From Chaetoceros tenuissimus (taxonomy: Eukaryota; Bacillariophyta; Thalassiosirophyceae; Chaetocerotales; Chaetocerotaceae): a DNA stretch of 64,000 nt. The stretch is taken from assembly GCA_021927905.1 (NCBI GenBank), contig BLLK01000047.1:434001-498000 (forward strand), in the 5' to 3' direction. Below, one piece after another: positions 1 through 8,933 of this stretch. The notes under the pieces are model-generated. The model did not search any database and had not been told where the DNA came from. It saw only the letters and a list, made by a program, of their open reading frames with translations. The first letter of the stretch is position 1. The number at the start of each line of letters is the position of its first letter. Position numbers and translations under genes: made by a program.

Positions 1-292
1 TACTTGAATAAGCTGACAGTGGTCAAAACATTCAAAGAGATTTTTTGAGCATGGCTAGGATACATTTAAACAGAGACGCAGGCTTGCAACTTTAGTAATA
101 GAAATAGGTGTATTGTTTGTCGTCAATAGAGAGATGTCAATGCTCTGACAAATACAAGAGTATTCATCTCGCCTCAAGTTAAAATACATAATGCGCTTTG
201 TAGACTTGAATGATTTCTTGGTTGAAATTTACAATATGTACAAATTATGTTCATAGATCATGGGTCATGGGTATCTACAGCAATCCCTTTCT
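1..292. other. Left edge, no gene seen
   Basis: AT-rich sequence downstream of the minus-strand membrane protein gene. It probably holds that gene's 3' UTR. I see no coding frame, RNA gene or repeat that I can support. Confidence 0.5.
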
Positions 293-1081
293 TCAGATTT
301 GTCTTGAATAACTAGAATGCAAAGCTCTCCAACACGACATCAACATCAGACCGAATGCAATCTCTAATGGAATGAATTCTTCTCCATTCACCATACCGAC
401 TTTTCTATGATCCAAAATTGCTGTGCCAAGAGCCACTAGAATTCTCATATTTGCAACACCTACAAATGTGGATAGGCCCAATAGTGCAGCTGATGTTGGA
501 CCTCCTTTTCCTTCGTCGTCAGAACCATAATGCCCATCTGCTGCACTGTAAAGAAAAGCACCATTCCACAATCCAGACAAGATCCATAAAATACACATTA
601 ATGAACCTTCACTAAATGCAGGAAGAATATCCGTAAAAGACATGCGATGAACAACCCAGAATGAAATGGATACTGTCAGATTCAAAATAAGAAAAATATC
701 GTAAAGAAGTAAACTTGTGTCTTCAATTTGCATAGGCGGAGGCTTGGAATATTCTTTAATTCCTAAAGATGCTTTGATATTATCAAGAGAAAATCGTTTT
801 GAATCCTCTTGTGAGTTTCCAATTAGATCTTCTTGATTATCTATATTCGATGACTTGAGATTCGGTGTTCTTTTTTGAAAAGAATCGCATTGCACGTTTG
901 ACCAAAAATGATTTCTTTTGATGACAGATGGTAAAGACGAATGCTCAAATCTCATAGGAATACGCTTTGGAGATGCTATGAATGCTGAATGTTCATATGA
1001 ATTAGCACTGCATTGAGAAATATTCAAAAGTATGTTTAGTAAAAATATGCAATTTTTGGCATGTAATGAGAATGTCTTCAT
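293..1081 (-). CDS. Membrane protein with possible plastid presequence, function unknown
   Basis: The protein has 262 residues from the first in-frame ATG at 1081; the frame is open further upstream but only from a TTG. The N-terminus has a hydrophobic stretch (NCIFLLNILLNISQCS) followed by EHSAFIAS, which resembles the signal peptide plus A-F motif of diatom plastid-targeted proteins. The middle is polar and of low complexity. The C-terminal half carries about four hydrophobic helices (DIFLILNLTVSISFWVVH, SLMCILWILSGLWNGAF, TSAALLGLSTFVGVANM, EIAFGLMLMSCW), so it is probably an integral membrane protein. I do not recognise the family. A mid-protein loop rich in Gly and Asp (GHYGSDDEGKGG) joins two of the helices. 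A plastid envelope or thylakoid location is inference. Confidence 0.7.
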   Translation of the reverse strand: MKTFSLHAKNCIFLLNILLNISQCSANSYEHSAFIASPKRIPMRFEHSSLPSVIKRNHFWSNVQCDSFQKRTPNLKSSNIDNQEDLIGNSQEDSKRFSLDNIKASLGIKEYSKPPPMQIEDTSLLLYDIFLILNLTVSISFWVVHRMSFTDILPAFSEGSLMCILWILSGLWNGAFLYSAADGHYGSDDEGKGGPTSAALLGLSTFVGVANMRILVALGTAILDHRKVGMVNGEEFIPLEIAFGLMLMSCWRALHSSYSRQI

Positions 1082-1688
1082 TTTGTGGGTACGTAGTTCC
1101 TTCCTGAATGAGCTCTTCTCTTTACGCAAATTACAGCTTCAACTAAAAATATCTTTTCTGTTGTACAGCTTGCTATGGTGTTACTTGTTGAATTGTCAAG
1201 TGTAAATTATAATCGAGTGTAGTGATAAACTCGTCAGCATTGAATGATGATGTTGGAAAAGAACAAAGATGTGGTGTCCGAATTTTTTTTTGGGGCAGAG
1301 TTGTATGTACATAGCCATGTGAAATATTATAGCTAGCCAAATAAATAACCTCGAAAAAATGCTTACACTTTTATGAATCTCAATACATCAAATAGTTTCC
1401 ATGATACGCACATCTATCAATGTTTACATCTGAGAATGCAGTAAATGTATGTCAACAATAACTTTATTATCAAAATTTAAAAATCTATGAATAGTCTTGT
1501 TCCTTTGAACTTTCTTCCTCCTCTCTTTTCAATAGTGAAAAAGATCTCTCTTCATGATACCTCCCATACACTCTGCTTGTCTCTCTTTACATGACTTTTT
1601 ATAAACAATAGTTTTTGTATTCTCTGGTTCATTTCAGCGTCCCACCTTGCATTAATTTGACACCATCTTTAGCTTCCAATACTTTGCT
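1082..1688. other. Intergenic, no gene seen
   Basis: About 600 bp between two minus-strand genes. It should contain the promoter of the membrane protein gene (right next to 1081) and the 3' UTR of the carrier gene. No credible coding frame or RNA gene is visible; the sequence is AT-rich with a run of T near 1280. Confidence 0.5.
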
Positions 1689-2630
1689 TTACTTACTTGG
1701 AACATAACTTCCATTATCAATATTACGCTGCTTGAAAACATCAGCGAGCCAGATACGTCCTTGATGGAACATGGTTAAACTCAAAACAGCCTTTGCCATA
1801 CCAATTCCCTGTCCACGGAATACTCCTCTCAAACCAAACTTCTTGCTATCTTGTGCCATTTCTTTACATGCCTCAACAACTCCAATTGCTTTTCCATCAA
1901 TCTTACTGGTCTGCATGATAACCTCAAGACGACTCAATGGATTTGTGACAACGACATATATTGGACTTACAGCTGCAGAAGCAATCAGACCAGTGAAAAA
2001 TCCAGACAAATGTGTTTTAGCACCAACTTCCTCCTTGACCCATTTCTGAAGCTTTGGTTGACCAACAAGTCCCAAGAGAGCAGAAGCAAGGGAGTGTCCC
2101 ATCAAAGGAACAGTTCCACGGAAAAGAGGCTTGAAGTTCTGTGCTGCAGACTCTTTTACAATTTCTGTAATAGGTTTTACTGCTCCAGTTTGCTTGAAGT
2201 AAGCACGCTGTTGTTTCTCAATCATACGGATAGGATTGATGAATGGAGCAGAAAGGATGGAAGCACCAGTAGCGGCAATCATTCCCACATCTCCATCTTC
2301 CCCAATGAAGAAGGAAATTCCAAGAAGGATACCAAACTTTGGTACACGCTTGAATCCAACTCCTACAAGTCTAGGTCCAAGTCCAGAGAGGGATGCACCA
2401 ACTGGGTTTTTAGCAAATACAGCCTTTGCCTCTTGAGATGCAATCTTTGGATCGACAACATTTCCGTTGAGGTCCTTTGCATATTGCTGGACAAGCTGAC
2501 GATAAGCAGTGACTGGGTTATCGACAACAGTCTGGAATGCAGACCCTCCAAGATATGCACACATGGTTTGGAACTGAGAAAGTCCGTTTTTCTTTACTTG
2601 AAAGTATTCAGTATCTGGTAAAAGACCCAT
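1689..2630 (-). CDS. Divergent mitochondrial-carrier-like protein (SLC25 fold)
   Basis: A single exon of 313 residues, the usual length for an SLC25 carrier. Three equally spaced helix-breaking prolines sit in NPVTAYRQ (P39), NPIRMIEK (P133) and NPLSRLEV (P231), which is the three-fold repeat of carriers. The acidic residue of the canonical P-x-[DE]-x-x-[KR] motif is missing in all three repeats, so the matrix salt-bridge network must differ. Gly-rich helix starts (GGSAFQT, GLIASAAVSP) and FRG motifs (LFRGTVP, VFRGQGIG) after repeats 2 and 3 support the family. Substrate and organelle cannot be told from the sequence. It could be a peroxisomal or plastid member rather than mitochondrial. Confidence 0.75.
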   Translation of the reverse strand: MGLLPDTEYFQVKKNGLSQFQTMCAYLGGSAFQTVVDNPVTAYRQLVQQYAKDLNGNVVDPKIASQEAKAVFAKNPVGASLSGLGPRLVGVGFKRVPKFGILLGISFFIGEDGDVGMIAATGASILSAPFINPIRMIEKQQRAYFKQTGAVKPITEIVKESAAQNFKPLFRGTVPLMGHSLASALLGLVGQPKLQKWVKEEVGAKTHLSGFFTGLIASAAVSPIYVVVTNPLSRLEVIMQTSKIDGKAIGVVEACKEMAQDSKKFGLRGVFRGQGIGMAKAVLSLTMFHQGRIWLADVFKQRNIDNGSYVPSK

Positions 2631-3023
2631 AGTTGTATTAGCTTATTGTAGAATGGCACAATGGAATGGAAAACGCAAAGATATGCAAATGTAGAGATGC
2701 GTTAAATAAGAATGAGAAACTATTCGGCGAAACCAGGGGTCTTTTTCTTTTGAATGGTCAATCCATTCCCCAATGCGTGACCGTTGTAAAATTCTGTGCG
2801 TATGTGGCAAAGATGTGATGATGACCTCTCTGCTCTCTGGCAGGATTCTGAAATTATACACAACTTGATCTGAATCATACACAACTTGACACCTGTCAAA
2901 TGACCCAAAATGACTCCCGTACAAAACATACCAACTTCTACATAAAAACCAACCAATAAGCTGATCACGGGAGAGTCCAAGGGTTCGCCGCCGCGCAGCG
3001 TACGTGTGCATCCTTTCTTTAGG

Positions 3024-3149
3024 GCGCCGCAGGCACCACAAAGTGTTAGAGGTTCACAAAGTGTTAGAGGGCGGTAAAGGAGCGCAGCGACTCGCCCTCT
3101 ACCACTTTGTGACCACCTCTACCACTTTGTGGCGGTGCGCCGCAGGCAC
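3024..3149. repeat. GC-rich foldback flanked by 13-bp direct repeats
   Basis: The sequence GCGCCGCAGGCAC occurs at 3024-3036 and again at 3137-3149. Between them lie two arms (3036-3073 and 3093-3132) that are near-perfect reverse complements with a 19-nt loop. Each arm contains two head-to-tail copies of a unit of about 16 bp (CACAAAGTGTTAGAGG and its inverted CCTCTACCACTTTGTG). The patch is far more GC-rich than its surroundings. This looks like a small foldback or MITE-type element, or a recombination-generated palindrome; no transposase is nearby. Confidence 0.8.
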
Positions 3150-3191
3150 TTAGAGATTATATTTTGCAGTAGCACCCTACTCTGCAGTAAT

Positions 3192-3260
3192 AGCCGAATA
3201 GCTTAGTCGGTAGAGCGCACGACTCAAAATCGTGTGGTTGTGGGTTCGATCCCCATGCAA
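3192..3260 (+). pseudogene. tRNA-like sequence, tRNA-Lys-like body with CAA anticodon, acceptor stem lost
   Basis: Perfect internal RNA polymerase III boxes are present: A box TAGCTTAGTCGG at 3199-3210 and B box GGTTCGATCCC at 3243-3253. The anticodon stem CACGA/TCGTG closes a loop CTCAAAA, reading CAA (Leu, codon TTG). The T stem GTGGG/CCCAT pairs. The variable loop is only 5 nt, so this is not the long-armed type expected of tRNA-Leu; the body looks like a tRNA-Lys. The 5' side AGCCGAA cannot pair with the 3' side GCAAAAA, which runs into an A-rich tail. I read it as a decayed tRNA or tRNA-derived element rather than a working tRNA. Confidence 0.6.
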
Positions 3261-3291
3261 AAAAGAAAAGAATGGGAAGAAATAAACTGAA

Positions 3292-3309
3292 CTGTACAAA
3301 AGTGTACAG
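3292..3309. repeat. Small perfect hairpin
   Basis: CTGTACA and TGTACAG form a 7-bp stem around a 4-nt loop (AAAG), about 30 nt after the tRNA-like sequence. It could be part of the same element or chance. No T-run follows closely, so it is not a typical terminator. Confidence 0.5.
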
Positions 3310-3429
3310 AATAAGTAGTATGCCTGCTCTCTGCTCTAAGGGTCATTGCATCTGTCAACAGCTAATTTAGCGTTGACTTTTTCGAGAAAGAAATCCCTCA
3401 GCATTGGGTTGTCATTTTTTCAAATCTTT

Positions 3430-3927
3430 TCAATCCTCGGGCTCTTCTGTAAAGTTCTCCGTTTCAATGATTGGAGGAAGATTTGCCACTATAATTTTTT
3501 TCAATGCAGGTTGATTCGCCCCTTTTATCACAGCAACAATTCTCTTATTTTTCACTACGCAAAACAATGGCTCGGACTGTGAATCCTTCTTTACCACCAT
3601 CTTTTTCAGGGAATCCTTGATATCATCACTGGTTTTGCTTTCATCGGCTTCATCATTTTCATAGCCTAATTCTACAACCCGATCAGAGTACGATACAAGA
3701 GATGAAAATTTATCAACCAAGTCTGCTTTGTTGGACTCTAATGTAAGTAACGCGATTCTTGTTTTTGCTTCGTCAATAGTCACACTCAATTGATCAAATA
3801 AAGGTTGAACAACTTCGCATTCGCCTGACCAATTTTGATAAATATCAAAGACTAATAATGTTTCCTTCCCGAGCCAATTTTCGAGTGATTCGTCGCTGTC
3901 AATAGAGTAGCAAATTGATTCTTTCAT
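3430..3927 (-). CDS. Thioredoxin-like protein of the NME8/TXNDC3-dynein light chain type
   Basis: The preferred start is the ATG at 3927, giving 165 residues; the frame is open 60 nt further up to another possible start at 3987. A thioredoxin fold begins at once (LLVFDIYQNWSGEC), with the active site W-S-G-E-C in place of W-C-G-P-C, so one redox cysteine is lost. The C-terminal strand-helix (RIVAVIKGANQPALKKII) closely matches the VAVVRGANAPLL signature that I know from the thioredoxin domains of TXNDC3/NME8 and algal outer-arm dynein light chains. An acidic insertion (YENDEADESKTSDD) precedes it. The likely role is structural, in a flagellar dynein complex. It is head-to-head with the coiled-coil gene at 4212. 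Known family traits plus inference; no alignment was run. Confidence 0.7.
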   Translation of the reverse strand: MKESICYSIDSDESLENWLGKETLLVFDIYQNWSGECEVVQPLFDQLSVTIDEAKTRIALLTLESNKADLVDKFSSLVSYSDRVVELGYENDEADESKTSDDIKDSLKKMVVKKDSQSEPLFCVVKNKRIVAVIKGANQPALKKIIVANLPPIIETENFTEEPED

Positions 3928-4211
3928 TTTGTACTTTGTATTTACTTTTTCGAATTTGTAAATATTGCATTCACCTCGACACAACAATCACATGTGACAG
4001 TTGCCAATGTCTTTGATATTTCTTCACTGATTGTACCAAAAAGTAACAGGAGACACAATGATCAACAATGTTCCAATCAACCCCCTGCCAGAGAATATCT
4101 TTTCCTGAAAAGGGTTGATCGCTCTAGACCTGCTTCCATATTTCAATCCAGTGGAAGAGATTGTTTTCTTTTTCATAGGTTGCACCTTTTTCCTCTAAAA
4201 AAAGGGTGAGG
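3928..4211. promoter_or_regulatory. Short divergent upstream region
   Basis: 284 bp separate the start codons of the thioredoxin-like gene (minus) and the coiled-coil gene (plus), so both promoters must lie here or overlap. No specific factor site can be named by eye. Confidence 0.4.
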
Positions 4212-6218
4212 ATGATTCTTCAAAATGAGACTCTTCTCGACCTGACGAATGATACCAAAGATGGATCTCCGCCAACCAAAATCATTACCGTCAAGAAAGA
4301 TATGACTATCGACGACCATAACCATCTTTTATCACTTGCTCAAAATAAATTTGATGAAATGAGGCAAAATAATAGGAATCAAAGAGCAAAGTCTTTGTAT
4401 TCGAAGAGAGGGGGTAGCATTCTACGACGAAACTCCATGGAGAATCAAGAAGAGAAAAAGATCTCACAAATTTTATCATCATTGCTGTATCTATCCTTGA
4501 TGATGAATAAGGTCGATAGTATCAAAAAGATATTAGAGATCAAGAATTTAGCTTTGTACGAAGAATGGCAAGGTTTACTGGATTCGATGCATTCTCCAAC
4601 ATTTCATCTCAGAGAACGAAGGATGCAAAATGATAGGGTACAAAAATTGTATAGTCGAAAGGAAAAATATAAAATGCAATATGAAGAAGCAATAGAGAAA
4701 GTGAACAAATTGGAAGAAACAACAAATCAGCTTAGTCATGCACTCTCGAAAATGTCAGAGGAGAATTTAAAGTGTCTAGAACAATTACAAGGAAAAGGCA
4801 GTCTAGAAAAGGATCTTGAAATTGCTGAGATGAAAGTGAAGGAGCTATCTAGTTCGCTACAGGCGAGCGAAGAACAGTTCAAAGAATTCAAGGAAAATAG
4901 TGCGGAATTGAGTTCATCCAACTCGCAATTAGAGAAAGATATATCAAGGATAGATCAACAATACAAGAATGAGACGGCTATACGCGAAAAGCTCCAAAGT
5001 CAGCTCGAAGTTTTACAATCCACCATTATTGAGAAAGAAAAGGACCTTTGCAAGTCACATGTGGAAAATAATCATTTGATGGAAAAATTAAGAGATGCCT
5101 TGGAACTACACGAAGGAGAGAGGAAGAAGAGTGATCAAGATTTGATACAGCTTAAAAATGACAATAACACTATCCAAGAGGAGGCACATCGCCTTCATCG
5201 AGAGCACAACGAAGCAATATCCAAGTTGCAGAATGAAACGAATTCTTTGCAAGAAGACAAAGCACAAGCTACCAATGAGATTGCAACCCTGAAAGCACAG
5301 CTAAATAGCGCAAAAGACGCTATGGTCAGTCTACGTAGTGATTTAGATCTCAAGTCACGGGCTTTAGCGAAGGCTCTTGAGGCAAACAAAATAGCTCAAG
5401 AGAATCAGGCCAAACTACAAATGACTATTGGTACTAAACATGCGGAAATTAGAGATGTTGAGTCAAAATTGGCAGAGTCAAAAAGATCTTTAGACTTGGA
5501 TCGAAGTGCTAGCGACAATAGACTTTCTGAGCTTAATTTTGACAAATCGAAGCTGGAAGAGAAGATTGCTGATTTGGAGAGTAAAATTCACCAACATGAA
5601 GTAGAAACTGTAACTCTCAAAGATGCAGAGGCAAGACTACAAGCAGAGAAGCTTTCTTTGGAGAAAGATTTCGCTGACTTGAAAGTGACATCTAATGCTG
5701 TAGCAGCTGAAAAGAAAGTTTTGGAACAAGTAGTTCAAAGCATGAACGAAAACGTATCAAAAGCAAGGGAGAGTACAGATGGGAAGTTGAACGTCCTTGA
5801 AAATGATTTACTCAAAGCAAGGATTGGACTTGAGAAAGAAAAGACCGAGATTGAGAAACTAAAGACTACCGTGTCTTTGAAAGAACAGGAACTCAAGGAG
5901 GTAATGAACGCCAAGAGTGTTTCTGAGGCTGCTGCTTTGAAAGAAAAGAAAGACCACGAGAAGACAAAGCAATCGCTTGCAGATATTACTCGGCAAAGTG
6001 GAATTGAGAAACAACTTCAAGACGAACTTTCGAGGGCTTTGGCAGAGAAGAATGACATTTTAAAACAAAAGAAAATTGGCGATTTTAAGATTGCAGAGCT
6101 AGAAAAGCAGTTGATCGAAGCAAATTACAAAATTGAAGTAGAGAAGAAAAGTATAACTGCTGAAAAGGTTGTAGAAAATGTTTTGCAAGAAGCACTAGAA
6201 AATACCAAATCACAATAA
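4212..6218 (+). CDS. Long coiled-coil protein, function unknown
   Basis: One exon of 668 residues from the ATG at 4212. The first 140 residues are mixed (LSSLLYLSLMMNKVDSIKKI looks like a short helical domain). From about residue 140 to the end the chain is a nearly unbroken heptad-type coiled coil, rich in Glu, Lys, Leu, Gln and Ser with very few prolines. Such composition is shared by myosin-tail, SMC-like, golgin and axonemal coiled-coil proteins, so no family can be assigned. It is divergently paired with a dynein-light-chain-type thioredoxin, which makes a flagellar or basal-body role worth testing but unproved. Its stop is only 32 bp from the stop of the convergent ThiO gene. Confidence 0.75.
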   Translation: MILQNETLLDLTNDTKDGSPPTKIITVKKDMTIDDHNHLLSLAQNKFDEMRQNNRNQRAKSLYSKRGGSILRRNSMENQEEKKISQILSSLLYLSLMMNKVDSIKKILEIKNLALYEEWQGLLDSMHSPTFHLRERRMQNDRVQKLYSRKEKYKMQYEEAIEKVNKLEETTNQLSHALSKMSEENLKCLEQLQGKGSLEKDLEIAEMKVKELSSSLQASEEQFKEFKENSAELSSSNSQLEKDISRIDQQYKNETAIREKLQSQLEVLQSTIIEKEKDLCKSHVENNHLMEKLRDALELHEGERKKSDQDLIQLKNDNNTIQEEAHRLHREHNEAISKLQNETNSLQEDKAQATNEIATLKAQLNSAKDAMVSLRSDLDLKSRALAKALEANKIAQENQAKLQMTIGTKHAEIRDVESKLAESKRSLDLDRSASDNRLSELNFDKSKLEEKIADLESKIHQHEVETVTLKDAEARLQAEKLSLEKDFADLKVTSNAVAAEKKVLEQVVQSMNENVSKARESTDGKLNVLENDLLKARIGLEKEKTEIEKLKTTVSLKEQELKEVMNAKSVSEAAALKEKKDHEKTKQSLADITRQSGIEKQLQDELSRALAEKNDILKQKKIGDFKIAELEKQLIEANYKIEVEKKSITAEKVVENVLQEALENTKSQ

Positions 6219-6250
6219 CAAAGGATGGAATCTAATATGTATATTAATCT

Positions 6251-8933
6251 CTACTTGGATTTGCTTTTTTCAAAGGCTTGAGGGCTTGTGTAAGGTGGAA
6301 TTTCTTCCCCATCTTTGGTGTATATTCTAAAGCCAGGATCTGGTTTGGATATCGATTGCGCATCTTGCATTTTCACATTCGAAGCTGATGCTTCTTTGTT
6401 TGCCTTGATTTGTGAATATATATCAGAGATATCATCCTCTTGGGCTCCATTTTTGGACTCGGTGCTTTCCTCCATCTTCATTACCCCTATTTTAGACTGA
6501 TCAATTTGAGAAGCTTTTACTCTATTTGCCATTCTAGCAGCTCTCATTGCCTCCAATTCTTCTTCTCTGGACCCTCTTGAGTTTGCTTGTTGAATAGTTT
6601 GGTAGCCATCAAAAGTTGTTTCATCATATCCACTATCATTGAGGAGGGGATCTGTTGTATCCTCTTTATCTTCGATATCTATATCTACAGATACATCCTC
6701 CATCTCTTCCTCCATTGATTGTAGAGATGACACGTCTGTTCCACTCTCAAGCTTTTTATCACTAAAAAAGTTGCTTGGTGATGTGTACGGTGGAATTTCA
6801 GTCACTTCCCTGGTGTCTTTGTCTACATGATAAATTCGGAATCCAGGGTCTGGTCTTTCACTTTCTGTCGAAGGTGTCATTTCAATGTTCAAAGATGCCT
6901 CCTCTTTATTCTTGAGAATGTAATCATAAATGGACTTAATTTCTTCTTCTTCTGGATTCTCATCAGACTCATTCTTCTCTGAAGCAACACCGATTGTAAG
7001 TGCGTCAACAGAACCTTCAAACTTCTGAGTAGCTTGCTTTGTTTCCCCGCTTTCATCAACAACTTCTACAGTTGCTGACTGTTCTACCTTCTGTCTAGGT
7101 TTTTCTACATTTGCCCCAAATGAAAAAGTAGACGCGTCGGTAACTCCCATCATTGCAGCCTTCTCGAAGGCATCTTCTTCGGATGACGACATTCCAACAT
7201 CCTGAAACAATGCGGCTCTGTCTTTTTGGCGTTCTTCACGAGCTGCGCTTGCGCCAGAATAGAATCCAAGCTCAGTCCCTACAGCTGCTGCAACACCCAT
7301 TCCTTCGGATCTCTTGTGTACTGGATGCATCGATGCTGCGTATCTTGCATTGGCAGCCAATTTCTTTCCACCACCTTCTTCGGTAAATCTGTCCCATTTA
7401 AATGCCTCCAAAAAGATTTCGTCGGATGTCTCTTCAAGACTGGCACCACTATTTAGTACCAAATCCCCAATTAATTGACCAGTCTTTGGAGCGAGAAGAA
7501 CTCCGTTACGCCAATATCCACCAGCAATGAAAAGATTATCCCACTTGGTTCTTCCTAAAATTGGACCTTTATCTGGAGTTGTCGGTCTAAGACCTGCCCA
7601 AGTCTCTTCCATTGGCAAATCGCCAAGTCCAGGCACTAACTGCATAGCATTCGACATACAATGCATTAATCCTTGTGGTGTAACGTTTGGATCAAAACTT
7701 CCTGCTTCTACTGTTGCCCCTACTACAATTCTTCCATCAGCCTTTGGTACAATGTATGTATCCTGTGCAAATAGAACACGACTTAGTACTGGTTCTGTAT
7801 CATCTGGCATGCGAAGTGAAAATGATTGCCCTTTATGTGGAGTAATTGGAACTGGTATCAAATTTCTCATCCATGATCCATTTGCAACGACAACTGATTT
7901 TGCTGAAAGCATACGACCGTCATTCAATTTTATTCCTTTACATTTGCCCCCTTGCATGAAATTAGAACATTTAGCTTGGACATGATAACATAGACACTAA
8001 AAAGATGAACATTACCTACTCACCACCAAGTTCCAATGATCCAGCACCACAATTTTCACCATACATGAATTGAACTCCTCTTTCTACACACGCAGCTCTC
8101 AATGCACAAGTCAATCTTCTTGCATCTACACTTGCATCTTCTGGAAACCACCAGCCTCCAATTACTTCAGGATGCAAAGAAGGCTCCATTTCATGAATTT
8201 GTATATTATCCAACCAAATAGCAGCCCCAGAAACTTGGGCTGGAGGACTCCAAGTAGCCACAGAATCCCCAGCAAAAGCCGGTGCCAAAAATCCACCAGT
8301 CGAAGCATATCCTACCTCCCAAGGCGCCAAGTCACTCTTGCCTTCATCATTCCATAAATATTTTGCTGCATCAGGACTACAATTCGCAGTAATACTTTCA
8401 ATAGTCTGAACGAACTCAGTATACATCTCTCTACTGTCCAAACAAAGATCAAGCAATGGTCCAGATGGCAATCTCTCACTTTGTGGAGCAAGCATACCCG
8501 CTGCTGCAAAGGATCCAGCTGTAGTCTTTTTGATTTGTTGTTCAAAGTCCTCCTTTTCCAAAATGGTAATTTGTCGATCTGAATTGAGACTCATGTGCAG
8601 TGCTGCTGATAATCCCGCAAGACCTCCACCAATAATCACGATATCTTTAGGGATGGTGTTGAGTGGATTTGGTTTTCTCTTGTTAGATCCAGATGACGAT
8701 GTTGTATCTTTTACAGGTGAAGATGGTGCTACTGGTACAATCTGTGACGCATCTACTTTGAAATCAGAAGGTCCATCAAAGAAAATTCCCCCAGAGAGTT
8801 CCTCACTGTATCCATCGTTCCTTGATGATCGAAGAGAAGATATCAAGTGTTTTGTAGTCAAGCCTGTAAATGTAAAGCTGTCACCATGGCGAGTACATCC
8901 GATGAGAGAAAGGATACACAAGTTGAACTTCAT
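6251..8933 (-). CDS. thiO: Plastid-type glycine oxidase-like FAD enzyme (ThiO) with repeat-bearing C-terminal extension
   Basis: Two exons (8933-8024 and 7950-6251) with a 73-nt intron joining in frame, 869 residues in all. An N-terminal hydrophobic leader with DSFTFTG suggests plastid import. The FAD Rossmann motif GGGLAG lies at residues 102-107. The fold continues as in DAO-family glycine/amino-acid oxidases (FAAAGMLAPQ, GLRPTTPDKGPILG, NLFIAGGYWRNGVLLAP). In bacteria and plastids ThiO makes dehydroglycine for the thiazole ring of thiamin. After about residue 500 there is a 360-residue acidic tail unknown in ThiO. It carries two copies of a module with DPGFRIY (from residues 671 and 841) followed by IPPYTSP. 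A related D-amino-acid oxidase function cannot be excluded. Confidence 0.8.

Larger units (their letters stand above)
2631..3429. other. Intergenic with foldback repeat and tRNA-like sequence
   Basis: About 800 bp between the carrier gene and the end of the thioredoxin-like gene. It holds a GC-rich foldback (3024-3149), a tRNA-like sequence (3192-3260) and a small perfect hairpin (3292-3309), listed separately. A minus-strand open frame of about 130 codons across 2643-3041 begins inside the foldback and shows no domain, so I do not call it. Confidence 0.6.

Noticed and set aside
1851-2621. 256-codon plus-strand open frame
   Set aside because: It lies fully antisense to the SLC25-like carrier and has Cys/Ser-rich shadow composition with no domain.
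2643-3041. 132-codon minus-strand open frame
   Set aside because: It starts within the foldback repeat, lacks a domain and reads as random translation of intergenic DNA.
3192-3260. Functional tRNA-Leu(CAA)
   Set aside because: No acceptor pairing and no long variable arm; the body is tRNA-Lys-like.
7527-7985. 152-codon plus-strand frame
   Set aside because: Antisense to ThiO exon 2, no domain.
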